Under the pieces are notes generated by a model. It saw only the letters and a program-made list of their open reading frames with translations. It was not told the origin of the DNA and did no database searches. Positions 29,901 to 37,722 of a stretch of DNA of 64,000 nucleotides are shown here, piece after piece. The DNA comes from Kaistella pullorum. GTDB lineage: Bacteria > Bacteroidota > Bacteroidia > Flavobacteriales > Weeksellaceae. How positions within the stretch are numbered: position 1 is the stretch's first letter; every line of letters starts with the position of its first letter. The DNA lies in assembly GCF_014837035.1 (NCBI RefSeq), contig NZ_JACSPS010000001.1, positions 180,374 through 244,373 of the forward strand. The letters are read 5' to 3'. A program made the translations under genes and the position numbers.

Positions 29901-31563
29901 CAACCAGTCTTGTGTAGATTTTTCCGCCTGCAGCAGGCAGAGCTGCCGTTGTACCGAAGCCTGTACCTGAAGTAGATGAAACTTCCCAGTTCGTGGGTGC
30001 AACCGCTGTAATAGTTGTGGTCAAGTTCACGCCGGTTACCGTGAAATTCTGTTCTGCAGAAGGACCGGATCCTTCCACGTACGTGAATGCAGTTAATGAA
30101 CCTGCATCGGCAGTAACCGTGGGTCCTTGTGCCACAATGTTTACAATATAATCTTCGGTCTCACCGTACGTTTTTGTACTACATGCGTCCCCAGTGGTCA
30201 GTGCTGAATCATCTCCACCACGAATTCTCATTCGGGTATTTCCTAATATTGCACCTGATGGTACAGGAATATTAAATATATAGTTTCCGTTCGCACCGGC
30301 ATTCGTTGAAACTGCCCCCTCTGAAGTTTCAAAAATATTATTCTGATTAAAATCTATCCAAACCGCCCCATACTGATTGGTATCACTTCCAAATGTAACA
30401 GAAACACTTGCTGTCTGAGATTGCGTAATATCGGGAATAGTTACGGTATTGTAAAAAGTATAAAAAGGTGCTGAGGTAGCTCCGGATGCAGAATTATTTA
30501 ATGTTCCTAGTGTTACATTAGTGATTTTATCGTTCGTTCCGCCAGTTGAGTAAGTAGGCGTACAATATGTAACAGTAATAATAATTGGTTCGGATTCAAC
30601 TGTAGTTGCACCACATGTAACCAGTGCTCTGTAGTGTGTTAGAGCAGTAATATTTGTAGCGCTGTACGTTGCATTCGTCGCGCCGCTGATATTGGTCCAG
30701 GTCGCTCCGTTCGGTGAACTTTGCCACTGGTAAGAAAGCCCTGAACCGGTGGAAGCGCCTGTTAATGAAAGATTGGTAGAACCACCTGAAGCAACCTGAG
30801 TGGTGGTGGCATTGGTTGTACCAGCGGTTAGGGTCGCAGGATCACAAGCAGAAGCGCCGGTTGAAGTAACCAAAATATTATCAAGAGCAATCTTAGGTCT
30901 ATTTCCAGTGGTTCCTCCAGAACCATTATGGTAATAAAACCTTATTCGTGCCGTTGGATTATTGTTAAAGCTAGCTGGCAATTGCACAGTAGCAATTGAC
31001 CCACTTGTAAGATTGTTATTAACAAAATTTAACACCTGTCCAGCTACTAACTCAGTATAGGTATTGCCATCGGTACTTGTATAAACTCGTAAAGAACCTG
31101 TGCGATTACCCGTTCCATTATTCACTGTTTGCCAATCAAAAGATAATGTACCTGCGTTTCTACCTGTAAAATTTAGGTGTAGTTCTACAGCTGTAGAAGT
31201 TGAGTTATCACTACTACCTGTAGATAACAAAACAATTGTTCCAGTAGGACCAAATGTACTATTACCTCTTTGCACGCCTCCGCTTGTACCTGTTGATTGA
31301 AAAGTTGTACTAGCCGTCGTGATTCTAGTGCCACTAGGTATTGTACCTGTTGTATTGACTGCCAAACCTATCCATTCTGCGGAACTTGTATTAGAAACAC
31401 CCATACCATTTGGCCATTGTGTTGTATTAGTTATGTCATTAAAATCTTCTGAGTAATTTCCTGAAGACATAGGATAGTAGGTTTGCCCCCACCCCCACAA
31501 GGAGCAGAGCACCATAAACAGCGCTAAGGCCTGTTTAAAAATAAAAAGTCTTTTTTTGTTCAT
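26902..31563 (-). CDS. large T9SS-secreted multidomain surface protein
   Basis: 1,553 residues. A signal peptide (about 1-26, ending at GWGQ) is followed by a jelly-roll-like region (about 26-236), an Ig-like segment (about 238-330; LSYQWQSSPNGATW), a GEVED domain (about 332-475; WIDFNQNN and GETEDYIV), an Ig-like segment (about 485-588), a choice-of-anchor D-type domain (about 590-690) and FN3-like domains (about 695-800 and 800-1010). A carbohydrate-binding-like module (about 838-974; VVNPGFENSTLDPW) sits inside the last FN3. A large unassigned region (about 1020-1460) precedes the C-terminal type A T9SS sorting domain (about 1475-1553; LHVYDMSGRMI, KTTKLMLK). It should be secreted by T9SS and attached to or released from the cell surface as an adhesin-like protein. 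No catalytic motif is evident. Confidence 0.85.
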   Translation of the reverse strand: MNKKRLFIFKQALALFMVLCSLWGWGQTYYPMSSGNYSEDFNDITNTTQWPNGMGVSNTSSAEWIGLAVNTTGTIPSGTRITTASTTFQSTGTSGGVQRGNSTFGPTGTIVLLSTGSSDNSTSTAVELHLNFTGRNAGTLSFDWQTVNNGTGNRTGSLRVYTSTDGNTYTELVAGQVLNFVNNNLTSGSIATVQLPASFNNNPTARIRFYYHNGSGGTTGNRPKIALDNILVTSTGASACDPATLTAGTTNATTTQVASGGSTNLSLTGASTGSGLSYQWQSSPNGATWTNISGATNATYSATNITALTHYRALVTCGATTVESEPIIITVTYCTPTYSTGGTNDKITNVTLGTLNNSASGATSAPFYTFYNTVTIPDITQSQTASVSVTFGSDTNQYGAVWIDFNQNNIFETSEGAVSTNAGANGNYIFNIPVPSGAILGNTRMRIRGGDDSALTTGDACSTKTYGETEDYIVNIVAQGPTVTADAGSLTAFTYVEGSGPSAEQNFTVTGVNLTTTITAVAPTNWEVSSTSGTGFGTTAALPAAGGKIYTRLVEGLPASTSYSGNISLASTGATTVNVTVSGSVTANTPNLVLSGTPLNLGSSCPGTVANTVTYTITNNGGGAASNVVVTSDNTQFVMSNLTATDIAAGDTAMFDVTFTPNAAGAQNATITVSSTGSNSPTLALTGTGNATVNPVVTTQAASALADTGATLNGNVTSLGSCLASALTERGFVYGTASTPELNSGTFAAVGTVATGAYNLALTTLMPATQYYYKSYVKDASGQYVYGAEQTFTTVLNAPAATAATNVTPVGFTANWNAVNGAESYELDVYEKVENISPNLVVNPGFENSTLDPWTFEPGMNQVISNSPVKTGTASLYSTVTATRNFNQDIAVENGKEYKLKFSYYIDPSSTGTGFRVWTTTGATVQLPSSSAYYNTKGSWIDVEHTFTASGSNLTLNLRLYNGVKIYFDDFDLRNSESILTNNYILNATNVGNVTSYEVTGLNPESTYYYVVRAVSGSVTSASSNTIEVTTQGTPTWNGTEWSNTTGPDATTPAIIDGDYEGAAITAQSLTINAGKTLTVNNYVSVGNVTNNGNILVADGANFVQTGTFTAGAGSSFKVRKDTKPVKRLAYVNWSSPMDGSAQTLKEFSFGKKADGTNQSATGTVDGRFFTYNNNVFAVVAPTSTFQSGAGYQIRTPNDFTTTPQVFHGQFEGTTPNTGAISVDHIDIITGDYVLLGNPYPSAISINDFLTANPDTQKTIYIWNSEAEMIDNTYGGGNYNTYAPNTGSVPAGAINGYIPVGQGFFIERGTATAPFVFENSMRRTTEDGVFSKAATADKFWLELTVPSGSKPQMLIGFNAAATADYDAGFDGALFGTNADALYSEVNGTKLVIDAHGTFSSDDTFALKADLSAAGNYTIGILKSEGVFANGQQIWLKDQLTGTTTLISEQPYAFSADAGTLANRFVLQFKPGGALATDSAVKSDIRIYSAGSDVHAKSSENITSLHVYDMSGRMIAKAPAAQKEIVLNVAYKGVVLVKAQLANGTVKTTKLMLK

Positions 31564-31767
31564 AATCTTTGTTTGGTTTTTAATATTTCAAGGTTTTATA
31601 CAGTACAAGTATACAGTCCGGAATTGCAGAAACGCAGCCGGAAAGGGATATTTAAATTGTAAAATTGATCAGCACGACAAATGCTTAAGAGGATGAGCCA
31701 CAGACGGGCAGACAGTCAATCAGGGAAATAGAGAATAGATTTTTCACCATTTAATAAATATTTGTTC

Positions 31768-31799
31768 CAAAAGTACTGTTTGTTTGTGAGGTTCGCAAC
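31768..31799 (-). promoter_or_regulatory. candidate promoter of the T9SS cargo gene
   Basis: On the minus strand GTTG (-33) is followed by a 20-bp spacer and TACTTTTG (-7, TAnnTTTG). It implies a 5' leader of about 200 nt, which is long for this group. Confidence 0.45.
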
Positions 31800-32526
31800 A
31801 GATTGCGCATTAACTTAGTGTTACCAAAAAAATGAAATGTTTAAAATCCGCATGCAGCGCGCCTTTTCAAGTCTATGATTTTCATCATCCGACAGTGAAA
31901 ACAGTATTGCCAAATTTAAACGGGAGTCTGCACGCCTACACAGCATGACAGTATCCTAAATCTGCACTCACAAATAGAAGGCAGATTACTGCATCAGGAC
32001 AGCATCTGATAAATTAAAGTCAAAGGAACGGATTAAAACCTGACAGACAGGCAGGCGATATTGGAAGCACACTGCTATGGTGTACAATGCCCACGGGTTT
32101 AATGTTTTGGATATAGCCCGGATCCGGTATTGACAGTAATCCTTCTACTTTACGATAGGTCACACTGTGTATTGCTTCAGCCCCGACACCAGCCATCCCT
32201 TACCTAAATCCAATATAAGTGCAATATAAGTGCAATATCTCTCCAATAACTTAATGGAGATTCAATGCAGAAATGATGCTGTAATGTTGGATTTGCGTGG
32301 AACGGAAACGCATCCAAAGAGAGGATTTGGAGGATCTTCAGCCACTTCCTTCACAATTAATCCGGAAGCGCTGAACTGGGCTAACAAAGATACTGAAAAC
32401 CACCGATTCGGACATTTTTAAATAGGGAAATTTAACGCCTTTAGGCTGGACTGCTTTCGCGCATATTTTCCTCACCTAAACCCCTCATGCCTAAACCATA
32501 AACTCAACAGGCACATCCGACGCCAC
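31800..32526. other. intergenic region without a convincing gene; 11-bp direct repeat
   Basis: No reading frame here has family-like features. At 32,211-32,237 an 11-bp unit (CAATATAAGTG) occurs twice in tandem followed by CAATAT. One helical turn per unit would suit a protein-binding site, but nothing else supports it. A 63-codon frame at 32,230-32,421 is not considered real. Confidence 0.4.
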
Positions 32527-32997
32527 TTATTCGTCCTCTCCAGCCGACACTTTATTAATTTCTTCATACTCAAATCCCCGACCCAACAGGTATTTCACCG
32601 TCTTTGATTTCTTCTGATATTCTTTCCCCGACTGGCGCGCGAAATATTGAGCATAAATTTTGGCTATCGTCTTCGCGTAATCGTCGTCATCAATTTCATC
32701 GAAGCATTTGCTGATCAGCTTTTCAGGCACGCCTTTAAATTTCAGGTGCTGCCGGATCTTGTTCCGGCCCCAACTTTTAATATAAAACTTTCCTCTAATA
32801 TAGCTTCGCGTGAATCTTTCCTCATTGAGGTAGTTCTCCCTCATCAGGTACAGCAAAATCTCGTCTTTCGCCTCCGGAATCAGCAGGAAATCACGCATTT
32901 TCTGCTCCACTTCCTGGTGACAGCGGTCCTGATAACTGCAGTACGCGGCCATCTTCTGTTTGATTTCGGGGAAAGTATAGGATTTTTTCTGATCCAT
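32527..32997 (-). CDS. recX: regulatory protein RecX
   Basis: 156 residues, within the normal RecX range. It consists of the usual helical repeats: SYQDRCHQEVEQKM (about 15-30), LLYLMRENYLNEERFTRSYIRGKF (about 48-72) with the conserved LNEERFAxxY-type motif, and WGRNKIRQHLKFKGVP (about 75-90). RecX binds RecA filaments and limits their activity. There is no recA nearby, which is common in Bacteroidetes. It stands alone between two long intergenic regions; no TAnnTTTG box was seen directly upstream. Confidence 0.87.
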   Translation of the reverse strand: MDQKKSYTFPEIKQKMAAYCSYQDRCHQEVEQKMRDFLLIPEAKDEILLYLMRENYLNEERFTRSYIRGKFYIKSWGRNKIRQHLKFKGVPEKLISKCFDEIDDDDYAKTIAKIYAQYFARQSGKEYQKKSKTVKYLLGRGFEYEEINKVSAGEDE

Positions 32998-33005
32998 CTT
33001 TGTAT

Positions 33006-33357
33006 TACTTATTCACTAAATAGTTCTTTTGTCTTGAAACAACTGCGAAGCATATCACGAATACCAAAAAAACAATAAAATAATGATGAGTAAAAGAACC
33101 AAAAGTTCAAGACTGGATCTTTTTGCTAAAATTATAAATAATTTGCTAAAATTCCCAAAACTCGGGCGGATTGCAAATGTTTGCTACGGTTGAAGATTAC
33201 TGCCGCCACTCAAATATTATTCGCCGATTCCTTTAAAAAAAATAAATAAAGGAGGCAAACAATGGGAATTTTTTAACGCAATTTATCTATAATTTTTTAA
33301 CGCAAAAATCTCCGAAGTCAGGTTTCGACTATAGATTTGGTGTCCCACATGTCTCCG
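33006..33357. other. intergenic region with paired direct repeats
   Basis: The 350 bp between recX and glyA hold no credible gene. Two pairs of direct repeats stand out: TTTGCTAAAATT at 33,122 and 33,142 (20 bp apart) and AATTTTTTAACGCAA at 33,267 and 33,291 (24 bp apart). A strong AAAGGAGG lies 7 bp before an ATG at 33,261, but that frame stops after four codons. Confidence 0.4.
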
Positions 33358-33405
33358 CTCTTGGCTCTCGGCTCTTGGCTCTTGGCTCTTGACTCTTGGC
33401 TCTAC
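33358..33405. repeat. heptamer array at the glyA stop
   Basis: Seven consecutive 7-bp units, consensus CTCTTGG with variants CTCTCGG, CTCTTGA and CTCTACT. The array ends against the glyA stop codon (33,406-33,408). The order of variant units is repeated in the array near 39,880. Confidence 0.85.
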
Positions 33406-34671
33406 TTAAAACCCAAACAGCGGCCGCGCGTCCATCAACTCATTCACCTGCTTGCGAACATTCGCAACCACCGATTCGTCTTTGATGTTCGTAACCACCT
33501 CATTGATCAGCCCCGCGATGGTTTCCATATCGTTTTCTTTGAGGCCACGCGTAGTGATAGCAGCCGTACCCAAACGGATTCCCGAAGTGGTGAAGGCGGA
33601 TTTATCGTCGAACGGCACCATGTTTTTGTTGCACGTAATGTCAGCTTTTACAAGTGCTTTTTCGGTTTCTTTGCCGTTTACATTTTTATTTCTAAGGTCA
33701 ACCAGCATCAGATGATTGTCGGTACCTCCGCTCACAATGTCGAAGCCATGACCGATCATGGCTTTTGCAAGTGCCCGCGCGTTCGCGATGACCTGTTTAG
33801 CGTAGGTTTCAAATTTTGGATCGATAGCTTCGGCGAATGCAACCGCTTTCGCAGCGATCACGTGTTCGAGCGGTCCGCCCTGAATTCCCGGGAAAACGGC
33901 GCTGTCGAGCACCGCGCTCATCATTTTGGTCTCGCCCTTTGGTGTTTTGTGTCCGTAGGTATTTTCAAAATCTTTACCCATCATGATCAGTCCTCCACGC
34001 GGCCCGCGTAAAGTTTTATGTGTGGTGGTCGTCACGACGTGGCAATGCTCGAATGGCGAACTTAAAAGTCCTTTCGCAATCAGTCCGGCCGGGTGCGCGA
34101 TGTCGGCCCAAAGCGTAGCGCCCACCTCATCGGCCACTTCGCGGAACTTTTTAAAATCGATATCCCTGGAATAAGCCGAATAACCCGCGATCAGCATCTT
34201 TGGCCTCACTTCAAGCGCTTTCTGGCGCATCGCTTCGTAATCGATCAGACCACTTTCACGGTCAACGCCGTAAAAATGCGCTTCATACTGGATTCCTGAA
34301 AAATTCACGGCTGAACCATGCGTCAGGTGTCCGCCCATAGAAAGGTCCAGACCTAAAATCTTATCACCGGGTTTCAGCACCGACAGATAAACCGCGGCAT
34401 TGGCCTGTGAACCTGAATGCGGCTGAACATTCGCATACGACGCACCAAACAGTTCTTTCGCACGGTCAATGGCGAGTGTTTCCACTTCGTCCACCACTTC
34501 GCAACCTCCATAATAGCGACGGCCCGGATATCCTTCCGCGTATTTGTTGGTGAGCACGCTGCCCATGGCTTTCATCACATGATCTGACACGAAATTTTCT
34601 GAAGCGATCAATTCGAGTCCGTGGGTTTGTCTTTGTCTTTCCTGCTCTATCAGGCCGAATATTGGATCCAT
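33406..34671 (-). CDS. glyA: serine hydroxymethyltransferase
   Basis: 421 residues, standard length. This PLP enzyme interconverts serine and glycine with tetrahydrofolate and supplies one-carbon units. The N-terminal [20 protein letters not shown] (about 19-38), YPGRRYYGG (about 48), the PLP-lysine motif [17 protein letters not shown] (about 218-234, Lys in THK) and the C-terminal [14 protein letters not shown] (about 355) are all present. It is monocistronic, with a -7 box TAAATTTG and upstream TTTG on the minus strand at 34,706-34,739, and a heptamer array directly after its stop. Confidence 0.96.
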   Translation of the reverse strand: MDPIFGLIEQERQRQTHGLELIASENFVSDHVMKAMGSVLTNKYAEGYPGRRYYGGCEVVDEVETLAIDRAKELFGASYANVQPHSGSQANAAVYLSVLKPGDKILGLDLSMGGHLTHGSAVNFSGIQYEAHFYGVDRESGLIDYEAMRQKALEVRPKMLIAGYSAYSRDIDFKKFREVADEVGATLWADIAHPAGLIAKGLLSSPFEHCHVVTTTTHKTLRGPRGGLIMMGKDFENTYGHKTPKGETKMMSAVLDSAVFPGIQGGPLEHVIAAKAVAFAEAIDPKFETYAKQVIANARALAKAMIGHGFDIVSGGTDNHLMLVDLRNKNVNGKETEKALVKADITCNKNMVPFDDKSAFTTSGIRLGTAAITTRGLKENDMETIAGLINEVVTNIKDESVVANVRKQVNELMDARPLFGF

Positions 34672-34705
34672 ACTTGTCTTTTTTTTAATCTTTTATAGTT
34701 AATTT

Positions 34706-34739
34706 CAAATTTACGGAATTTATTCCGGTGGCAGGCAAA
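34706..34739 (-). promoter_or_regulatory. glyA promoter candidate
   Basis: Minus strand TTTG, 22-bp spacer, TAAATTTG; the -7 box ends 34 bp before the glyA ATG. Confidence 0.55.
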
Positions 34740-34825
34740 CGTGAAGAGTGGAACGGTAAACTCCTGCACGGCTACATTTGATTTAAAGCGGCAATTCCGA
34801 AGAGCCTGAAACCTTTAAAAATATT

Positions 34826-34833
34826 TAAATTTG
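34826..34833 (+). promoter_or_regulatory. -7 box of the Smr gene
   Basis: TAAATTTG matches TAnnTTTG and lies 16 bp before the ATG at 34,850. No good -33 was found. Confidence 0.45.
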
Positions 34834-34849
34834 CCCAAAAGCATTTAAA

Positions 34850-35344
34850 ATGAAACCGGGTGACAGAATATCGCTTATCGATGATGATATAAAAGGAACT
34901 GTCACGGCCGTGAAAGGGGAAACGGTTACGTTCCGTGATGCGCATGGTTTTATGCACGAATATCCTAAAAACAAACTGGTGATCCGAAACCCGTCGCTCT
35001 ACGAAGGAAAGCCGGTCATTAAAAAAGCCGAACCGACGGTTAAAAGATCAAAGAAACATCAGCAAACACATAAAGTGCTGGATCTCCATTTCGAAAATTT
35101 AGTATCAAACCCTGCCGAACACAGCTCGTTTGAGCGGCTGTTAATTCAAAAGGAAAAACTGGAAGAGGCGATGGCTTACTGCCGGCGCAACCAACTTAAA
35201 AAACTCGAGATCATCCACGGTCTCGGTGACGGTGTGCTGCAGAATATGGTTTTCGACTACCTGCGCGGCCAGACCGGCATCGATTTCGAAGACCACGACT
35301 TTTTCTATCACCAGACCGGCAGCGTGATGGTGAGGTTTAGGTGA
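34850..35344 (+). CDS. Smr domain protein (MutS2 C-terminal-like)
   Basis: 164 residues. The N-terminal part (about 1-45; GDRISLIDDDIKGTVTAVKG) resembles the small beta-barrel that precedes Smr in MutS2-type proteins. A lysine-rich linker (about 58-74) leads to the Smr domain (about 78-164) with LDLHFENLV and IIHGLGDGVLQ, the two signature motifs. Smr domains are nucleic-acid nucleases/binders; stand-alone versions in Bacteroidetes have no assigned role. Divergent from glyA, which suggests independent transcription. Downstream lies a stretch of AATTTGA words and then the convergent DUF6370 gene. Confidence 0.85.
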   Translation: MKPGDRISLIDDDIKGTVTAVKGETVTFRDAHGFMHEYPKNKLVIRNPSLYEGKPVIKKAEPTVKRSKKHQQTHKVLDLHFENLVSNPAEHSSFERLLIQKEKLEEAMAYCRRNQLKKLEIIHGLGDGVLQNMVFDYLRGQTGIDFEDHDFFYHQTGSVMVRFR

Positions 35345-35400
35345 GGGAAATTGAAATTTGAATAATTTGAAATTTGAGAATTTGAAAATGTGGGAATGAG
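35345..35400. repeat. irregular AATTTGA word array
   Basis: AATTTGA and near copies recur four or five times at 7-9 bp spacing between the Smr stop and the DUF6370 gene. It is less regular than the other heptamer arrays but in the same type of place, just after a stop codon. The rest of the 131-bp intergenic stretch has no terminator-like hairpin that I can see. Confidence 0.5.
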
Positions 35401-35475
35401 GCAATTGAACTGCAAATCGCGCAATTAGAAAACCGCGTAAGGGCGACCTTTATTATAGCCCAATTGGACGAAAAA

Positions 35476-35793
35476 CTATTTCCCTTCCGGTAACAGTTTA
35501 AATGATGTCGCCAAAAATTTCTTCCCTTTCACTTTACCGCTCACTTCGGCTTTCCGGACCGCATTGCAAAAACCCATTCCGCTATGCGCATCACCGTGAT
35601 CATCGATGCCGCTGCCTTCCACCCAATACGTCTTCCCGTCAATCTTCACGGCAAGGTCACAGCCTTTTTTATCTTTCATATGGAACTGGCACTGCCCGCA
35701 GGAAGCTTCCACTACCTGAACTTGCTCCTTTTTTTGCTGCGCCTGTGTAGCAACGCCAAGCAAGATCATCATTAAATAAATTAATTTTTTCAT
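35476..35793 (-). CDS. small exported Cys/His-rich protein (DUF6370-like)
   Basis: 105 residues with a signal peptide (about 1-19, ending ATQA). The mature part has EASCGQCQFHMKDKKGCDLAV (about 29-49), then DDHGDAHSGMGFC (about 64-76). Four cysteines and three histidines in a short domain suggest metal or haem contact, but no enzyme motif is visible. I recognise it as the DUF6370 family known from Bacteroidetes; no function is established to my knowledge. It stands alone, convergent with the Smr gene and divergent from DUF3822, with a TAATTTTG -7 box 16 bp before its ATG. Confidence 0.7.
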   Translation of the reverse strand: MKKLIYLMMILLGVATQAQQKKEQVQVVEASCGQCQFHMKDKKGCDLAVKIDGKTYWVEGSGIDDHGDAHSGMGFCNAVRKAEVSGKVKGKKFLATSFKLLPEGK

Positions 35794-35809
35794 GTGTCCT
35801 GAATTTATT

Positions 35810-35817
35810 CAAAATTA
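35810..35817 (-). promoter_or_regulatory. -7 box of the DUF6370 gene
   Basis: Minus strand TAATTTTG (TAnnTTTG), 16 bp before the ATG at 35,793. Confidence 0.45.
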
Positions 35818-35885
35818 CAACTTCTGAAATCCCTTTTGTGTGATTGCCGTCATATGTTCCAAAAAAAAGGCTGCTAATTTTTTAT

Positions 35886-35893
35886 TAAATTTG
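35886..35893 (+). promoter_or_regulatory. -7 box of the DUF3822 gene
   Basis: TAAATTTG, 16 bp before the ATG at 35,910; the same spacing as at the Smr gene. Confidence 0.45.
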
Positions 35894-35909
35894 CGCAGAC
35901 CTCAATATT

Positions 35910-36629
35910 ATGCAAAAACTTTCGCTGCTTTTCATCAAAGACGGTTTACAGTACCAGATTCTGAAAAACAAAACCGTTCTGGAGGAACATGGTTTTTACG
36001 CTGAGGATGCCGCCGCGCAGAATTCAGTTCAGGAAAAACTCAAAACACTTTTAGAAACTAAAAAGTTCAGTCAGATCTCGGTGATTTCTGCGCTCAACCA
36101 TTTTACGCTCATGCCTGAAGGTTTTGCCCAACACGATCTTGGTTATGACTTGATTGCCTTTAATGCGCCGGTGAACCGAGATGAGGAAGAACTGATGCTT
36201 TCGGTGAATAAAAAGTTTGGCGTGCAGTTTTATTATACGATGCCTAAAGCGATTTATTCAATGATAAAAGGGCTCAACATACCGGCCACTTTCAATTTTT
36301 CGGGCGAAAAGTTTCTGAACAGCCTCCAGGCGCGCAACCAGAAAGAGATTCACATCAATCTCTACCATAACCAGTGTGAATTTGTAGCACTTGACCATAA
36401 AAAAGTCATCCTGTACAACAACCTTGATGTCAATTCGGAAGTTGATTTTCTTTATTTCATCATGTTCACTTTAAGTAAAATTGAATTTGGAATCGCTGAA
36501 ACCTCGTTTTTTGTTTACGGCGAAACCACCGAAAATGAAACATTCATCTCTGAACTCCGAAAATTCGTAAAGAAAATCAGGATTGTTTTTGATAACGTGC
36601 CGAAGAAGAATTTTGTGATGGCGGGATGA
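35910..36629 (+). CDS. DUF3822 family protein
   Basis: 239 residues, soluble, no signal peptide. The sequence has the alternating strand/helix pattern of an actin/ASKHA-like fold (for example LSLLFIKDGLQYQIL at the start and INLYHNQCEFVALDHKKVILYN near 150-172), as has been suggested for DUF3822. No catalytic residues can be named. In Bacteroidetes this gene usually lies directly before rsmD; here a four-helix-bundle gene with flanking repeats separates the two. Its last codons and stop already belong to a heptamer array. Confidence 0.75.
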   Translation: MQKLSLLFIKDGLQYQILKNKTVLEEHGFYAEDAAAQNSVQEKLKTLLETKKFSQISVISALNHFTLMPEGFAQHDLGYDLIAFNAPVNRDEEELMLSVNKKFGVQFYYTMPKAIYSMIKGLNIPATFNFSGEKFLNSLQARNQKEIHINLYHNQCEFVALDHKKVILYNNLDVNSEVDFLYFIMFTLSKIEFGIAETSFFVYGETTENETFISELRKFVKKIRIVFDNVPKKNFVMAG

Positions 36630-36673
36630 TGGGTGTTGGATGATGGATGATGGATGTTGGACGATGGATGAAC
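36625..36673. repeat. heptamer array between DUF3822 and the four-helix-bundle gene
   Basis: Seven consecutive 7-bp units, consensus GATGATG (variants GGTGTTG, GATGTTG, GACGATG, GATGAAC). The first unit contains the DUF3822 stop codon. Confidence 0.85.
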
Positions 36674-36699
36674 CGGGATATTGAACTAAAATAATACCG

Positions 36700-37050
36700 A
36701 TGAGTTTTAAATTTGAAAAACTGATAATCTGGCAGAATTCAATGACCTTTGGCGAAACTATTTTTAATGTCTCCGCTAATTTCCCGGCTGAAGAAAAATT
36801 TAATCTCACTTCGCAGATACGACGCGCAGCAGATTCCATTGCACTGAATATCGCCGAAGGAAGTATTCTGCAGAGCAATCCCGAATTTAAAAGATTTCTT
36901 AGTTATTCAATTAGGTCAATCGCAGAAGTGGTTACTTGCCTGTATAAAGCTAAAAACAGAAAGTACATACCGGAAGAAACTTTTAGCGAAATATACAGCG
37001 AATCATACAGACTCATCAACCACATAATCGCTTTTAAAAATAAATTATAA
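36700..37050 (+). CDS. four-helix-bundle protein (S23 / 23S rRNA intervening-sequence type, Avd-like)
   Basis: 116 residues, all helical. It has the family signature FEKLIIWQNSM (about 5-15), IRRAADSIALNIAEGS (about 40-55) and FLSYSIRSIAEVVTCLYKAKNR (about 66-87). Members occur in 23S rRNA intervening sequences, as many stand-alone copies in Bacteroidetes genomes, and as the Avd accessory protein of diversity-generating retroelements. The fold is a basic pentamer that can bind nucleic acid. No reverse transcriptase is in this window. The gene is flanked by two different heptamer arrays (36,625-36,673 and 37,082-37,116), as though inserted into the DUF3822-rsmD operon. Function is unknown. Confidence 0.85.
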   Translation: MSFKFEKLIIWQNSMTFGETIFNVSANFPAEEKFNLTSQIRRAADSIALNIAEGSILQSNPEFKRFLSYSIRSIAEVVTCLYKAKNRKYIPEETFSEIYSESYRLINHIIAFKNKL

Positions 37051-37081
37051 TATTATAAATCAGTAGCAGCATCACATCTGT

Positions 37082-37116
37082 CACCCTACACCCTACACCA
37101 TACACCCAGCATAAAC
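37082..37116. repeat. heptamer array abutting the rsmD start
   Basis: Five 7-bp units (CACCCTA twice, CACCATA, CACCCAG, CATAAAC), in phase up to the base before the rsmD ATG at 37,117. Confidence 0.85.
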
Positions 37117-37722
37117 ATGTACAGAATCATATCCGGACGATGGAAGTCCAAAAGAATATCAGCCCCGAAGAACTTTAACGTGCGTCCTACAACAGATTTC
37201 GCGAAAGAAGCGCTGTTCAGCATCATCGAAAACCGTTTTAATATCGATATGACGGCGAGTTCCGTACTCGACCTGTTTGCGGGAATCGGTTCCGTTTCGC
37301 TTGAATTTGCCTCGCGTGGCTGCCAGGACGTCACCTCAGTGGAACTGAATGCCAAACATGCGGCCTTCATCAGCACTACCGCCGCAGATCTTGAAATGGC
37401 TTTGCAGGTAAACGTGCAGCGTGGCGACGTTTTCGATTATCTGAAAAAAAACCGTGGCAGAAAATCTTACGATATAGTGATGGCTGACCCGCCCTTCGAT
37501 ACCGATGCAAAAAAATATGCGGAACTTATCGATTGGGTATTGAATAACGCCTACGTAAAACCCGGTGGAATCTTTATCCTAGAACACCAGAGCCGCCAGA
37601 AATTTGAACATCCCAACCTGCTCGATACACGCAAATACGGTAATGTGAGCTTCTCGTTCTATTCCGCCACCATGGAAGCAACTGAGGAAACTGCGGGGGA
37701 AAACTTAACCACCAACCCTTAA
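37117..37722 (+). CDS. rsmD: 16S rRNA (guanine(966)-N2)-methyltransferase
   Basis: 201 residues. This SAM-dependent enzyme methylates G966 of 16S rRNA. The N-terminal RIISGRWKSKRI (about 3-14) and RPTTDFAKEALFSII (about 27-41) are RsmD signatures. The SAM site is VLDLFAGIGSVSLEFASRG (about 51-69) and the catalytic motif is MADPPFD (about 124-130, DPPF). The C-terminus, about 15 residues beyond the fold, ends in NLTTNP, which is encoded by the first units of a heptamer array, so the last residues are probably repeat-derived. The ATG is preceded directly by another array. Confidence 0.92.
   Translation: MYRIISGRWKSKRISAPKNFNVRPTTDFAKEALFSIIENRFNIDMTASSVLDLFAGIGSVSLEFASRGCQDVTSVELNAKHAAFISTTAADLEMALQVNVQRGDVFDYLKKNRGRKSYDIVMADPPFDTDAKKYAELIDWVLNNAYVKPGGIFILEHQSRQKFEHPNLLDTRKYGNVSFSFYSATMEATEETAGENLTTNP

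Noticed and set aside
32230-32421. 63-codon open frame in the intergenic region
   Set aside because: No recognisable family or signal, and it starts within an 11-bp repeat.
33261-33275. Short leader peptide after a strong AAAGGAGG
   Set aside because: Only four codons before the stop and no downstream gene on that strand; probably chance.
36700-37050. Diversity-generating retroelement with Avd
   Set aside because: No reverse transcriptase, template or variable repeat is visible in the window; only the four-helix-bundle protein is present.
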